A stretch of 64,000 nucleotides of DNA, taken from the NCBI GenBank assembly GCA_963752815.1, contig CAVVZI010000019.1, positions 124,001-188,000 of the forward strand, in the 5' to 3' direction. Of the stretch, positions 19,079-28,788 are shown piece after piece. Positions within the stretch are counted from its first letter, which is position 1. Each line of letters starts with the position of its first letter. The translations under genes were made by a program, and so were the position numbers. Origin of the DNA: Sva-07 sp963752815. Lineage in GTDB: Bacteria; Actinomycetota; Acidimicrobiia; Acidimicrobiales; Ilumatobacteraceae. The notes under the pieces were generated by a model. The model worked only from the letters and a program-made list of their open reading frames with translations. It had not been told where the DNA came from and searched no databases.

Positions 19079-19449
19079 TCAGAGTGGCGGTTCGCTGACC
19101 ATGGTGATGTCGGCGGCGCCGCTGTCGGGCACCCGCGGCTGACGCCACGCCTCGACCGGGAACGATGCCTCGCAGAAGGCGAACGTCAACAGCAGGAGGT
19201 TGCGGACATCGTCGGGCAGGTCGTCGAGGTCGAACCCGTTGCGTAGTCGATGATGTCGGCCATGCGCGGCAGGATCGCGTCGTAGAACGCCTGCATCTCG
19301 TCCATCGTCGACGCGAGCCGCTTCTCGTAGCGCGGGCGCCACGTGTCGAAGATCCAGTCGGTGAACGGTGCCAGGTCGGCGAACTGCTCGGGCAGTGCCG
19401 GCGGCGCCGGTGTCGTGGCGACGGAGACGGGGGTGATCGTGTCGGTCAT
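19079..19449 (-). CDS. Small protein linked to the Rieske oxygenase gene, one frameshift
   Basis: About 122 residues, not recognised. It opens MTDTITPVSVATTPAPPALPE, then a helical, acidic and aromatic segment (FTDWIFDTWRPRYEKRLAS, MQAFYDAILPRMADIIDYA), and after a one-base break near 19240 continues NGFDLDDLPDDVRNLLLLTFAFC and VEAWRQPRVPDSGAADITMV. No signal peptide or transmembrane segment. It starts 12 bases after the Rieske stop, so the two are probably co-translated. A helper or small subunit of the oxygenase is a reasonable guess but unproven. Confidence 0.7.
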
Positions 19450-19460
19450 CGTGAGTCCAT

Positions 19461-20769
19461 TCAGTTCTTCGCGTCGGCGGGCGCCGGCATCCACGGATAG
19501 CTGGCGGGTCGTCCGCCGGCCTTGACCTGCTCACGCACCGCGGCGTGGTGGTGGCGGCACAGGACTTCTTGGTCGTTGAGCACGAACGTCTTGACGACGC
19601 CGGTCTCGATCATCGACTGGGTGGCCTCGAGGGTGTTGGCGTCCTGGAAGGCGTACTCCTTGAACGTCGAGAACGCCATCTCCTGGGCGATGCGGTCACC
19701 GGCGTTCTTCGGTGGCACGAAGTACAGCGCGGTCTCGAAGAGGTGCTCGCTCGGGCCGGTGGGCCAGTAGTGGTACGTGAGGTACCAACCCGGCTCCCAG
19801 ATCAGGATCATCATGTTCGGCCACACCATGAACGTGTCGGTGCCCCACGCCTTGTGACGGGCCGGGTTGACCAGCGGCGGCAGGTTCTCGTTGTTGTTGA
19901 TCACGTCGGGCTTGTCCCACGGGCCGAACAGGCCGCTGCGCATCGCGTTCTCCGACGGCTTGACGATGCTCGGATCCTTCGGCGGAGCCATGCCACCCCA
20001 CGACGACACGACCGAGTGCGGGCTGAAGATGTCGTAGTGCAACGCCTCGAACCCGTACCCGGCCAGCTTCTGGGCCTCCTCGGCGGTGGCTTGCTTCATG
20101 TGCAGAATCGGTGCGTGGTAGAACTCGATGAAGGCGTCGATGAACAACTTCCAGTTGGCCTTCACCTCCGACTTGGCCCGGTACACCTGGGTCATCTCGC
20201 CGAACGGGTAGCCGGCGAGACCCTCGCTGAACGGGTGGAGCGCCTCGGTCAGCGTCTGGGCCGGTTCGTCGTCGAGGTTGACGAAGATGAACCCTTCCCA
20301 CACGTCACAGGCCACCGGGACCAGACCCAGGTTCTCCTTGTCGAGGTCGAAGAACTCCGACTCCTGCTGCACGAAGTTCAAGCTGCCGTCGAGGTCGTAC
20401 CGCCAGGCGTGGTACTTGCACGTGAACTGGCGACAGCGTGCCCGAGGTCTCCTCCTGCGGGTAGTCGTCCCACACGAGCTTGTTGCCACGGTGGCGGCAC
20501 ACGTTGTGGAACGCACGGACGGTGCCGTCTTTGTCCTTGACGACGATGATGCTGCGCTTCGCCCAGGCGAACTCCTTGGTGAAGTAGCTGCCGACGCGCG
20601 GGAGCTGCTCGACGCGGCCGACGTTGAGCCATTCCTTCGTGAAGATCGTGTCGATCTCCTGCTGCCAGAACTCGGGGTCGTAGGAGTCCTTGTAGGACAC
20701 CGGCGCGGTGCCGAGACCGGGATAGTGCTCGGTCCAACTACCTTCGGCGGGCTTCGGGAATTTGGGCAT
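19461..20769 (-). CDS. Rieske non-haem iron oxygenase, alpha subunit, one frameshift
   Basis: Ring-hydroxylating-type oxygenase of about 435 residues. The Rieske 2Fe-2S ligands are CRHRG and, after the break, CKYHAW. The mononuclear iron site is in FIDAFIEFYHAPILH (two histidines; a carboxylate is expected further on). The C-terminal part holds WPNMMILIWEPGWYLTYHYWP. The frame breaks near 20437, between the two halves of the Rieske domain (EETSGT / CRQFTC), so the unrepaired gene could not make the cluster. Start MPKFPKPAEG, with an AGGAG site in TCAGGAGCAC. No reductase or beta subunit is nearby. It probably hydroxylates a ring or alkyl acid handled by the ACADs downstream. Confidence 0.9.
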
Positions 20770-20832
20770 GTGTGCTCCTGATGTCACGCGGAACCCGGCG
20801 CGGGTCACGTACGAGTGAGGTTTCCGATTTAG

Positions 20833-20846
20833 GAGAATACCATTTC
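20833..20846 (-). promoter_or_regulatory. Operator-like site upstream of the Rieske gene
   Basis: GAGAATACCATTTC, an imperfect dyad, lies 63 bases before the Rieske start. It shares AATACCATTTC with 12872-12882 and the GAGAAT half with 6279 and 12891. On the minus strand a TATTCT (RC of AGAATA) could serve as a -10. Suggests co-regulation with the rest of the island. Confidence 0.45.
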
Positions 20847-20876
20847 CGCTCGCCCGAATGCAAATGCAGACGCGAA

Positions 20877-20906
20877 CCGGGCGGCACTCATACGAGTGCC
20901 GCCCGG
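20877..20906 (-). terminator. Hairpin terminator after the first binding-protein gene
   Basis: Perfect 13-base stem, CCGGGCGGCACTC paired with GAGTGCCGCCCGG, around the loop ATAC. It starts 19 bases past the stop of the leftward substrate-binding-protein gene and precedes the Rieske promoter. It likely isolates the two transcription units. No T-run. Confidence 0.75.
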
Positions 20907-20925
20907 TCCGGAGATCACCGACGGA

Positions 20926-22407
20926 TCAGCCGAACGTCGTCGGCGTGGGTTCCGTCCACGCGGTGAACGGGAAGTCGAAGCAGTCGAACGGCAGGGCCGG
21001 GTCGGACGCCATCACCAGCGTGCCGCTCTGGACCTTGAGGTACGAGAAGCACTGCGTGTACGTGTCGCCCTCCGACGGTGCGGTGTGCGCCGTCGTCCAG
21101 TCGACCGGATGGAACATGCCACCGGCGTCGTAGTCGGTGATCGCGTTCGTCGCGGCGACGGTGGTCGCACGATCGAACTGCGGTCCCGCGGCCAGGATGC
21201 CGGTCGCCGCCAGCTGCGCGCCGAGCCAACCTTGGATGGCGTAGTCGTTGATCTGCACCCCGCTGGCGGCGAACGCGTCGAGCATCGTCTTCACGGCCGC
21301 CTGCTCGGGATCGGCCTCCATCGGCCGGTAGGGGATGGAGATGATGTCGCCTTCGAGCAGGTCGGCGTTCGACGAGAAGTACTCCGTGTCGCCGTACCCC
21401 TGGGGCAGGGCGACGATCACGTTGTCCATGCCCTGGCGCTGGAGCTCCTGTTCGAGCGTCAGCACACCGTTCTGGTCGATGCACGTGGTGATGTAATCCA
21501 CGCCCGCTTCCTTCATCGCGGTCACCTCCGGCCCGAGGCCGTTGGGGAACCCGAACGGCAGGTCGTTGTTCTTGTACACGAACTCGACGCCGGCGTCGGC
21601 GCCCCACGTGGCGAACTCCGACTCGGCACGATCGACGCAGTCCTTCGACGCCTGCGACACGCCGTAGCCGATCGAGGCCGCCTTGGTGCCGCCGGCAACC
21701 TTGGCACCCCAGATGCTGGCCGGACTTGCACATTCGACGCACTGTGTGCCGACCGGGATGTAGCTGCTCTCGAAGCCGTTGACGTCGCCGGCCGCCGGGA
21801 ACGTGGTGTACAGCGGCACGCCGGCGGCGCCGATGTCGGTGAAGCCGGCGTACTGCAGCGGTGCGCCGAAGATGCCGAAGATCGTGTCGTCGGCGATCAG
21901 CTCGAGCGACTTGACCTGGGTGTTGCCGACTTCGTCGTCGTCGACGCGGCTGATCACGAGGTCGCGACCGTTCACGCCGCCGAGGCTGTTCTGGTAGTCG
22001 AAGTAGGCCTGGACGCCGCCCTGGTAGCACTCGAGCAGGCAGTAGCCGAGCGGGTTCGACGGCCCGGTGCCGAGGACGGCGAAGTTGATCGCGTCGTCGG
22101 TGACGCCCGGGACGCCCGTGATCGCCTCGAACGTGCCGACGTCCGGTGTGGTGTCGGCCGGTGCGGTGTCGGCGGTCGTGTCCGCGGTGGTGTCTGCGGG
22201 CGTCGTGTCGGCGGTCGTCTCGGCGGTGGTGTCGGCGGTCGTGTCAGCCGGTGTCGTGTCGGCGGCTTCCGTGCCGACCGGTGCCGCCGTCGTCGCCGAG
22301 TCGTCGCTCGAGTTGCTGCACGCCGCGAGCAACAGACCCCCGACGGTCAGCGCGACGGCCAGGCGGCGCGACCTCGATGCAGGCAGCCGCCTCCGAGTGT
22401 TGATCAT
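20926..22407 (-). CDS. Branched-chain-type ABC transporter substrate-binding lipoprotein
   Basis: Periplasmic-binding-protein type I lipoprotein of 493 residues (LivK/amide-urea type). A basic start, hydrophobic stretch and lipobox LLAACSN mark lipidation. A 40-residue Thr/Ala/Asp-rich linker made of ADTT-like units follows, then the ligand domain: FAVLGTGPSNPLGYCLLECYQGG, VDDDEVGNTQVKSLELIADD, FGAPLQYAGF, SQASKDCVDRAE and YDAGGMFHPVDW. ATG 22407 is preceded by GAGGGGG. Strongly similar to the protein at 26180. Four paired-looking cysteines could form disulfides. Probably delivers an organic acid to the Liv permease encoded upstream. Confidence 0.92.
   Translation of the reverse strand: MINTRRRLPASRSRRLAVALTVGGLLLAACSNSSDDSATTAAPVGTEAADTTPADTTADTTAETTADTTPADTTADTTADTAPADTTPDVGTFEAITGVPGVTDDAINFAVLGTGPSNPLGYCLLECYQGGVQAYFDYQNSLGGVNGRDLVISRVDDDEVGNTQVKSLELIADDTIFGIFGAPLQYAGFTDIGAAGVPLYTTFPAAGDVNGFESSYIPVGTQCVECASPASIWGAKVAGGTKAASIGYGVSQASKDCVDRAESEFATWGADAGVEFVYKNNDLPFGFPNGLGPEVTAMKEAGVDYITTCIDQNGVLTLEQELQRQGMDNVIVALPQGYGDTEYFSSNADLLEGDIISIPYRPMEADPEQAAVKTMLDAFAASGVQINDYAIQGWLGAQLAATGILAAGPQFDRATTVAATNAITDYDAGGMFHPVDWTTAHTAPSEGDTYTQCFSYLKVQSGTLVMASDPALPFDCFDFPFTAWTEPTPTTFG
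22145..22265. repeat. Degenerate 12-base repeat encoding ADTT units
   Basis: About ten imperfect 12-base units, mostly of the form GTGTCGGCGGTC on the plus strand, encode the TTAD/TTPAD linker of the lipoprotein on the minus strand. Insertions of PA break the regularity, in contrast to the purer copy at 27403-27543. Confidence 0.8.
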
Positions 22408-22456
22408 CAACCATCCCCCTCAGTGAAAGGTGGTCCCCCGTTTCGGACCACGTGAC

Positions 22457-22471
22457 GAGAACCATACTCTC
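22457..22471 (-). promoter_or_regulatory. Operator-like dyad before the first binding-protein gene
   Basis: GAGAACCATACTCTC, a GAGA-N7-TCTC dyad, 50 bases upstream of the start codon. On the minus strand it reads GAGAGTATGGTTCTC, and TATGGT could be a -10. The second binding-protein gene has GAGAGTAGAGTTCTC at the matching place. Confidence 0.5.
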
Positions 22472-22529
22472 CGGGACGGAGAAGTGCGGTCACAAACCGG
22501 TCACGCGGACCGCCCAGTGGGATCGCCGA

Positions 22530-23280
22530 TCAGATCGGCGGTGCGGTGTCGCCGTCGTGGGGGACACCGTCGGCGCCGGCGTAGAGGAACGCCTGGACCC
22601 GTTCGGTGGCGTCGGCAGCCCGGCCCGGACCAGGCAGCGGTGCCGTGTTCCATCACGACGACGCGATCGCACAGGGCGAGGGCGTGCGACACGTGCTGCT
22701 CGATGACGAGCAGTGCCGTGCCCGCGGCGCGCAGGGCGGCGAGCGATTCGTAGGTGCGGTCGACGATCGTCGGCGCGAGGCCGAGCGACAGTTCGTCGGC
22801 GATCAGCAGTTTGGGCGCATCGACGAGGACGCGGGCCATCGCGAGCATGCGTTGCTCGCCGCCCGACAGCGTGCCCGCCGTCTGGTGGCCGCGTTCGGCG
22901 AGGCGCGGGAACAGGTCGTACGCCTCGTCGAGACCGGCACGCACGCCCTTGCGGCCGCGGATCCGGTTGATCGACAGGACGAGGTTCTCCTCGACCGTGA
23001 GCGTGCCGAACACGGACCGGCCCTCCGGGGCGTGGGCGACACCGGCGCGGGCGAAGGCGTACGCCGGCGATCCGGTGACGTCCTGGCCGTCGACGAAGAT
23101 CTGACCGGACGACGGGGCGATCAGCCCCGACGCGACACGGGCGATCGTCGTCTTGCCGGCGCCGTTCGGGCCGACCAGGGCGATCGCCTCGCTCGCGCCG
23201 ACCGTGATCGACACGTCGAACAATGCCCGGAAGGCGCCGTACCCGGCATCGACGTTGCGGAACTCGAGGGCGGCACTCAC
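22530..23280 (-). CDS. livF: ABC transporter ATP-binding protein LivF, frameshift near the end
   Basis: ATPase subunit of the branched-chain amino-acid-type importer, about 249 residues. Walker A is GPNGAGKTT, the Q-loop region HAPEGRSVFGTLTVEENL is the LivF type, the ABC signature is LSGGEQ, and Walker B is KLLIADELSLGLAP (an unusual ADE in place of LDE), followed by the switch VIEQHV. A break near 22625 separates MEHGTAAWSG from the expected tail AADATERVQAFLYAGADG, which ends at 22530. GTG 23280 overlaps the LivG stop. Confidence 0.9.
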
Positions 23281-24048
23281 GTCGGTACCTCCAGGTCACC
23301 GAGATACGCATGGCGCATCTCGCTGCTCGCCATCACCTCGGCCGTCGTGCCGGACACCAGCATCCGTCCGAAGTCGAGCAGGTAGCTCCGATTCGTGAAC
23401 GAGGCGACGAGTTCGATGTCGTGTTCGACGAGCAGGATGGCGAACCCGCGGTCGTTCCTGCACCTCGCGCAACGTCTTGGCGAGGGCCGCGGTCTCGGTG
23501 CGGTCGAGCCCGGACGACGGTTCGTCGAGCAGCATCAGCCGCGGCTGGGTCATCAGCGCCCGACCGACCTCGACGAGGCGACCCTGCCCGAGGCTCAGCC
23601 GTTCGATCGGTTCGTCGGCGAGGTCGCGGAGGCCGAGGAGCTCGAGGATCTCGTCGGTGCGCCCCATCTCGTCGGCTCGCGGCCGGCCGAGCAGGCGGAT
23701 GTCGCTGAACCACTTGCGTTCGTTGCGCCGGGCGCGGTCGGCGATGACGAGGTGATCCCGCACGGTCGAGTCGGGGAAGAGCTCGATCCGCTGGAACGTG
23801 CGCCCGATCCCGAGCCGGGCCCGCTCGTGGACGCGCTTGCCGGACACGTCGACACCGTCGAACTCGACGCGGCCGGCATCGATTCCGATCACGCCGAGGA
23901 TGCAGTTGAAGAACGTGGTCTTGCCGGCGCCGTTCGGGCCGATCAGCCCGACGCGCTCGCCGGGCTCCACGTCGATGTCGACCGACTCGAGGGCGACGAT
24001 GCCGGCGAAGTTCTTGCGGATGCCGCGGGTGCTCAGGAGTGTGGTCAC
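23277..24048 (-). CDS. livG: ABC transporter ATP-binding protein LivG, one frameshift
   Basis: Second ATPase of the Liv importer, about 256 residues. It has Walker A GPNGAGKTT, the LivG-specific GIGRTFQRIELFPDSTVRDHL segment, signature LSLGQGR (a variant of LSGGQ), and Walker B LMLLDEPSSGLD. Near 23458 a base is missing: after TLREVQE the frame must shift to read RGFAILLVEHDIELVASFTNR (switch histidine) and the end GDLEVPT. GTG start overlaps the permease stop, and the stop overlaps the LivF start (GTGA at both). Confidence 0.9.
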
Positions 24049-26130
24049 GAGACCGGCTCCTCGACCTGGGTGGTCGGCGTGGCCGTGACGGGAGGGGCCT
24101 TCTTGGCGGCCCGCTTCGCTCGTCGTTCGGCCGAACGCGCCTTGGTCATCTCGATGACGCCTTCCGGATGTTTGGCGTACTGGATCGTGCCGAGCCCGAA
24201 GAGGATGAAACGCCACTTCGGCGAGATCGGGAAGAAGCCGGGGATGCGGCCGGGATCGCGCAGGATCCAGCCGACGAACGTGCCCTCGAGGAAGATCTTG
24301 TTCATCAGCCCGAACGCTGCCGCGCCGTAGAGCGCCCCCGCCGGCCTGCGGGCGCCGAACGTGACGACGAGGACGAGCCAGAAGAGCGCGCCGAAGGGCG
24401 AGAAGTTGTTGTCGTAGTTCACCGCCTTCTGCTGGAGCGCCAACATCGCACCGCCGACCGCGGCGACGAACGCCGAGACGGAGAACGCGATGATGCGGGC
24501 CCGGGCGGGGGAGATGCCGATCGACTGGGCGGCCACCTCGCTGCCGCGGACCGCCTTGAGCGTGCGTCCGGTGGTCGACAGCCCGAACAACGTGACCGCC
24601 ACCGTGGCGACCACGAGGATGATCAGGACGAGGGCGAGGAAGACCTTGTCGTTGTTGAAGTCCCACGGGCCGACCACGGGACGGGGGACCGGCAGCGACG
24701 CCGCGGCGCCGCTCGCCGAACCGCCGACCCACGAGAATTTCACCATCACCGCGTTGAAGAAGTAGGCGAAGGCGAGCGTGGCGATGGCGATCCAGATCCC
24801 GTTGAGCCGCAGGAGTGGCAGCGAGAGCAGCGCGCCGACGACTGCGGCGATGACGGCTCCGATGAGCGCCGCGACCAGGACGGGCATGTCGAAGCGGTCG
24901 GCGAGCTGGAAGACCGTGAAGGCCCCGATGGCCGCGAAGGCGCCCTGGCACAGCGAGATGTGGCCGGCGATTCCGGTCATCACCGTGATCGAGAGGAACA
25001 CGATCGCCAGTGCGACGGCTTGGGTGGCGAGGAAGATCCACACCGTGTCGCCCCTGGTGAACAGCACGACTCCGCAGGCCACGATGAACGCGGTGCCGAG
25101 CACGCGCTGGATCGTGATCCGCCTCGAATCCGTGGCGACGTGGGTCTGCGACGACGGGGGTGGATCGACGCCGGAGAGCGGATCGCTCGCTCGCTGCGTC
25201 TGGCGCACCTTCGGTGAGAACACGAGGATGCCGAACAGCACGATGAACGGGATCGCCGGCGTGAGGTTGCTCTGGATCGGGCGGAGCCACGTGAGATCGT
25301 TGCTCCACTTGGGGATGAACGTGTTGAAGAGGGCGATCAGGATGCCCAGTCCGAGCCCGCCGAGAAAGGCCCGCGGCAGGCTGACGAGATACCCGACGGC
25401 GGCGGCGGCGATGGCCACGACGACGATGTTGAAGAACTCACCCGCCGCGAGCGAGGTGAAGCGGGGAGCGATGAGCACGCCGGCGAGACCGGCGAAGAAC
25501 GACGAGAGCGCCCAGGCGGCGGTGGAGACCCGGTCGGCGTTGATGCCGTTGAGCTCGGTCATCCGGGGGCTCTCGACCACGGCCCGCATGCGCAGGCCGA
25601 TGACGGTGAACTTGAACAGCAGGGCCAGGCCGACCGTCGCCGTCAGGGCGACGATCATCGCGACGAGTTCGTTGCGGCTGAACGAATAGATGTCCCACAC
25701 GTCGTAGAACACGTTGTTGCCGCGCGGCGCGATCCCTTCGATCGACGCTGCCCGTCTTGGGCTCGAAGTTCATCACGATGTCGACGATCGCCGGCAGGGC
25801 GATCGTCAACCCGATCGCCACCACGAGCCCGGCGACGGGTGGCGCAGTTCTCAGATGACGGAACACCAACCATTCGAGCAGGACGCCGACGGCCGGCGCG
25901 AGGATGACGACCGACAGGAGGAATGCCGGCAGGATCGGCCAACCCCATTCGGTGTGTGTCTTGAAGAAGACGACCGCCGAGACGTAGGCCTGGGCGCCGA
26001 ACGCGAGGTTGAAGATGCCCGACGTCTTGTACGCGAGGACGAACCCGAGCGCGACGAGGGCGTAGACCGTCCCGGGCGGTGCTCCTTGGAGCACCGCCCG
26101 GAAGAGGTCTTCACCAATCGATGCGAGCAT
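24045..26130 (-). CDS. Fused LivH-LivM permease, one frameshift
   Basis: One polypeptide of about 694 residues holds both membrane subunits. The N-terminal half is LivH-like (GTVYALVALGFVLAYKTSGIFNLAFGAQAYV, then VVESPRMTELNGINADRVS). The C-terminal half, after a hydrophilic joint around SGVDPPPSSQTHVATDSRR, is LivM-like (GIAGHISLCQGAFAAIGAF, LRLNGIWIAIATLAFAYFF, ALYGAAAFGLMNKIF). Numerous hydrophobic helices are visible in each half. The tail is lysine/arginine-rich. A break near 25752 lies in the LivH half, between NFEPKTG and SIEGIAPRG. ATG 26130; 49 bases separate it from the upstream binding-protein gene. Confidence 0.9.
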
Positions 26131-26179
26131 CGTCCGTGCAGGATTCGGTGTTCATCGATCGCCTTCGATCAGCCGGTCG

Positions 26180-27653
26180 TCAGAAGTTGGATGGGGTCGG
26201 TTCGGTCCAGGTCGCCATCGGCAGCTCGAAGCAGTCCCACGGCTCGGCCGGGTCGGAGGCCATCACGAACGTGCCGCCTTCGACCTTGACGTACGCCATG
26301 CAGACCCGTGAATCCTCGCCTTCGGTGGGCGCCGTGTGAGCAGTCGACCAGTCAACGGTCGGCACCATACCCGATGCGGTCCAGTCGGTGATCGCGTTGG
26401 TTGCGGCCACAACTGTCTCCCGATCGAACTGGGGTCCGGCGGCGAGGATGCCGGCGACGGCGAGCTGCGCGCCGAGGTAGCCCTGGATCGCATAGTCGGT
26501 CAACTGGGCGCCGCTGGCGGCGAAGGCGTCGATCATCGTCTGGACGCCGGAGTCGCCCGGGTCGGCCTCGAGGGGCCGGTACGGGACGCCGAGGATGTCA
26601 CCTTCGAGGAGGGCGGCGTTGTCCGACACGAACTGGGCGTCGGCGTAGCCCTGCGGGAGGGCGACGACGACGTCGCCCATGCCCTGGCGCTCGAGCTCCT
26701 GCTCGAGGATCAGCACGCTGTTCTGGTCGATGCACGTCGAGATGAAATCGACGCCGGCGTCCTTCATGGCGGTGACTTCGGGTCCGAGGCCGTTGGGGAA
26801 GCCGAACGGCAGGTCGTTGTTCTTGTAGACGAACTCGACCCCCGCGTCCGGGCCCCAGGTCTGGAACTCCAGCTCGGTGCGGTCGACGCAGTCCTTCGAC
26901 GCCTGCGACACACCGAAGCCGATCGAGGCTGCCTTCGTGGCGCCGGCGATCGTCGCGGTGTTGACGGTGACCGGGCTCGCGCAATCGGCGCAGATGTTGC
27001 CCACGGGGATGTAGATGCTGTCGAATCCGTTGGCGTCGACGGCCGCCGGGAAGACGGTGTAGAGCGGAATGCCGGCGTTGCCGATGTCGGAGAAGCCCGC
27101 GTACTGCAGCGGTGCGCCGAAGATGCCGAAGATGCTGTCGTCGCCGACCAGCTCGAGCGCCTTGACCTGGGTGTTGCCGACCTCGTCGTCGTCGACGCGG
27201 CTGATCGCCAGCTGGCGACCGTTCACGCCACCGAGGCCGTTCTGGTAGTCGAAGTACGTCTGCACGCCGCCCTGGAAGCAGTCGAGGAGGCAGTAGCCGA
27301 GCGGGTTGGAGGCGCCGGTGCCGAGCACGGCGAAGTTGATCGTGTCGTCGGTGACGCCGGGGACGCCCGTGATCGGCTCGAACGTGCCGATGTCGGACTC
27401 GGTCGTCGGCGGTGGTGTCGGCGGTCGTGTCGGCGGTGGTGTCGGCGGTGGTGTCCGCCGTGGTGTCGGCGGTCGTGTCGGCCGTGGTGTCCGCGGTCGT
27501 GTCGGCGGTGGTGGCCGCCGTGGTGTCCGCGGTCGTGTCGCTGCTCGAGTCGTCGTCGCTCGAGTTTCCGCACGCGGCGAGGATGAGACAACTCGCGGTA
27601 GCGGCGGCGAGCAGACGTCCCGACCTGGATCGATGGTGACGAGAACTAGTCAA
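26180..27653 (-). CDS. Second substrate-binding lipoprotein, one frameshift
   Basis: Paralogue of the protein at 20926, about 490 residues, first gene of the transporter operon. TTG 27653 is taken as the start because a GGGGGAG site lies 6 bases before it and it puts the basic n-region directly before the lipobox LILAACGN. A pure ADTT repeat linker follows. Next comes the ligand domain with IGTFEPITGVPGVTDD, GTGASNPLGYCLLDCFQGG, VDDDEVGNTQVKALELVGDD, FGVSQASKDCVDRTE and VVALPQGYADAQF. The frame breaks at the downstream edge of the repeat (near 27405), where two bases appear lost. Slippage in the repeat is an obvious cause, biological or technical. Confidence 0.9.
27403..27543. repeat. 12-base minisatellite encoding (ADTT)n
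   Basis: About eleven near-identical 12-base units (GTGTCGGCGGTC/G types on the plus strand) encode TTAD repeats on the minus strand, directly after the lipobox cysteine region. The units differ mainly at synonymous positions. A frame break sits at the edge of this tract. Confidence 0.88.
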
Positions 27654-27705
27654 GGAATGCTCCCCCTGGGTCGTGGCCGACCCCCCTGCGGTGCCGGTCC
27701 GGTGT

Positions 27706-27720
27706 GAGAACTCTACTCTC
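27706..27720 (-). promoter_or_regulatory. Operator-like dyad before the second binding-protein gene
   Basis: GAGAACTCTACTCTC, GAGA-N7-TCTC, lies 53 bases upstream of the TTG start. It matches the site at 22457 in 12 of 15 positions and in its distance to the gene. TAGAGT on the minus strand could be a -10. Confidence 0.5.
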
Positions 27721-27750
27721 GTCGTTGGAGAGCGCAAATTCCCATACCGC

Positions 27751-28788
27751 TCAGCGGGACGCCACCGAACCGTCGTCGAGCGGCCTGCCGGTCGTCACGG
27801 AGGCGCCGTCGACCGGACGCACGCGGTACCCCGGCACGGTCGCATCCGGTCGACACAGGGCGACGACACAGCCACCGAAGCCGCCGCCGGTCATCCGCGC
27901 ACCGAACACGCCCGGCTGGTCGAGCAGGTCGCGGACCGCCCGGTCCATCGTCGCGGTCGAGACGGCGAAGTCGTCGCTCAGGCTCCGATGGCTCGCCACC
28001 ATCAGCTCGCCCGCGCCGACATGGTCACCCCGCGCCAGGGCCTCGGCGAAACTCGTGACGCGGGCGTTCTCGGTGACGACGTGGCGGGCGCGGCACCGCA
28101 CGAGTTCGTCGTCGATGCGCTCGATGTCGTCGAGGGTCGCGGTGCGCAGTGGCCCGACGACCGACTCGGCGCGAGCGCACTCGCCGACCCGGTCGCTGTA
28201 CTCCGATCCTTCGAGTGTCCGATGGGCCACGAACTGCACGACGATCGCCACGTCGTCGGGTACCGGTACCGGTGTGACCTCGAGCGTGTGACAGTCGATG
28301 AGCGCGGCGTGCCCCTGCCGGGCGCCGGCGATGCAGAGTTGATCCATGATGCCCGTCGGCACGCCGGTGGCCGCGTGCTCGGCCCGGCGGGCGAGTTGGG
28401 CGAGTTCGAGCGGGGTGCCGTCGAACCCGAGCGCGAGGGCGACCGCGACCTCGAGGGCGGCGCTCGACGACAGGCCGGCGCCGACCGGGATCGTCGTGCT
28501 GACACGCCCATCGAATCCGCGACCGCTGCCGAGTTCCGCGGCGATGGCGGCGACGAAGCGCCCCCAACGTGGTTCCACGCGCATGACGTCCGCTGCCGCC
28601 ACGGTGGCGGGCAGGTCGACCGGATCGGGCTCGTCGTCCGACACGAGACGGATCCGATCGGCGGGTGTTCCCTCGATCTCGGTCCACCGGTCGATGGCCA
28701 TGGGAAACACGAGGCCGCCGGTGTAGTCGGTGTGGTCGCCGATCAGGTTCACCCGCCCGGGCGCCCGCGCGATGATCCGATCGGTCAC
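27751..28788 (-). CDS. galK: Galactokinase
   Basis: GHMP-family kinase of 345 residues that phosphorylates galactose at C1 in the Leloir pathway. Signature blocks are APGRVNLIGDHTDYTGG (substrate), the ATP loop PVGAGLSSSAALEVA, GIMDQLCIAGARQGHAALID and GARMTGGGFGGCVVAL. It is somewhat short for GalK but has every motif, with the sugar-binding Asp in HTDYTGG. GTG 28788 overlaps the GalT stop (GTGA), so galT-galK form one coupled unit. Confidence 0.95.
   Translation of the reverse strand: MTDRIIARAPGRVNLIGDHTDYTGGLVFPMAIDRWTEIEGTPADRIRLVSDDEPDPVDLPATVAAADVMRVEPRWGRFVAAIAAELGSGRGFDGRVSTTIPVGAGLSSSAALEVAVALALGFDGTPLELAQLARRAEHAATGVPTGIMDQLCIAGARQGHAALIDCHTLEVTPVPVPDDVAIVVQFVAHRTLEGSEYSDRVGECARAESVVGPLRTATLDDIERIDDELVRCRARHVVTENARVTSFAEALARGDHVGAGELMVASHRSLSDDFAVSTATMDRAVRDLLDQPGVFGARMTGGGFGGCVVALCRPDATVPGYRVRPVDGASVTTGRPLDDGSVASR

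Noticed and set aside
27412..27639. Plus-strand frame reading (VSAV)n, looking like a membrane protein
   Set aside because: It is the antisense translation of the ADTT repeat of the binding lipoprotein.
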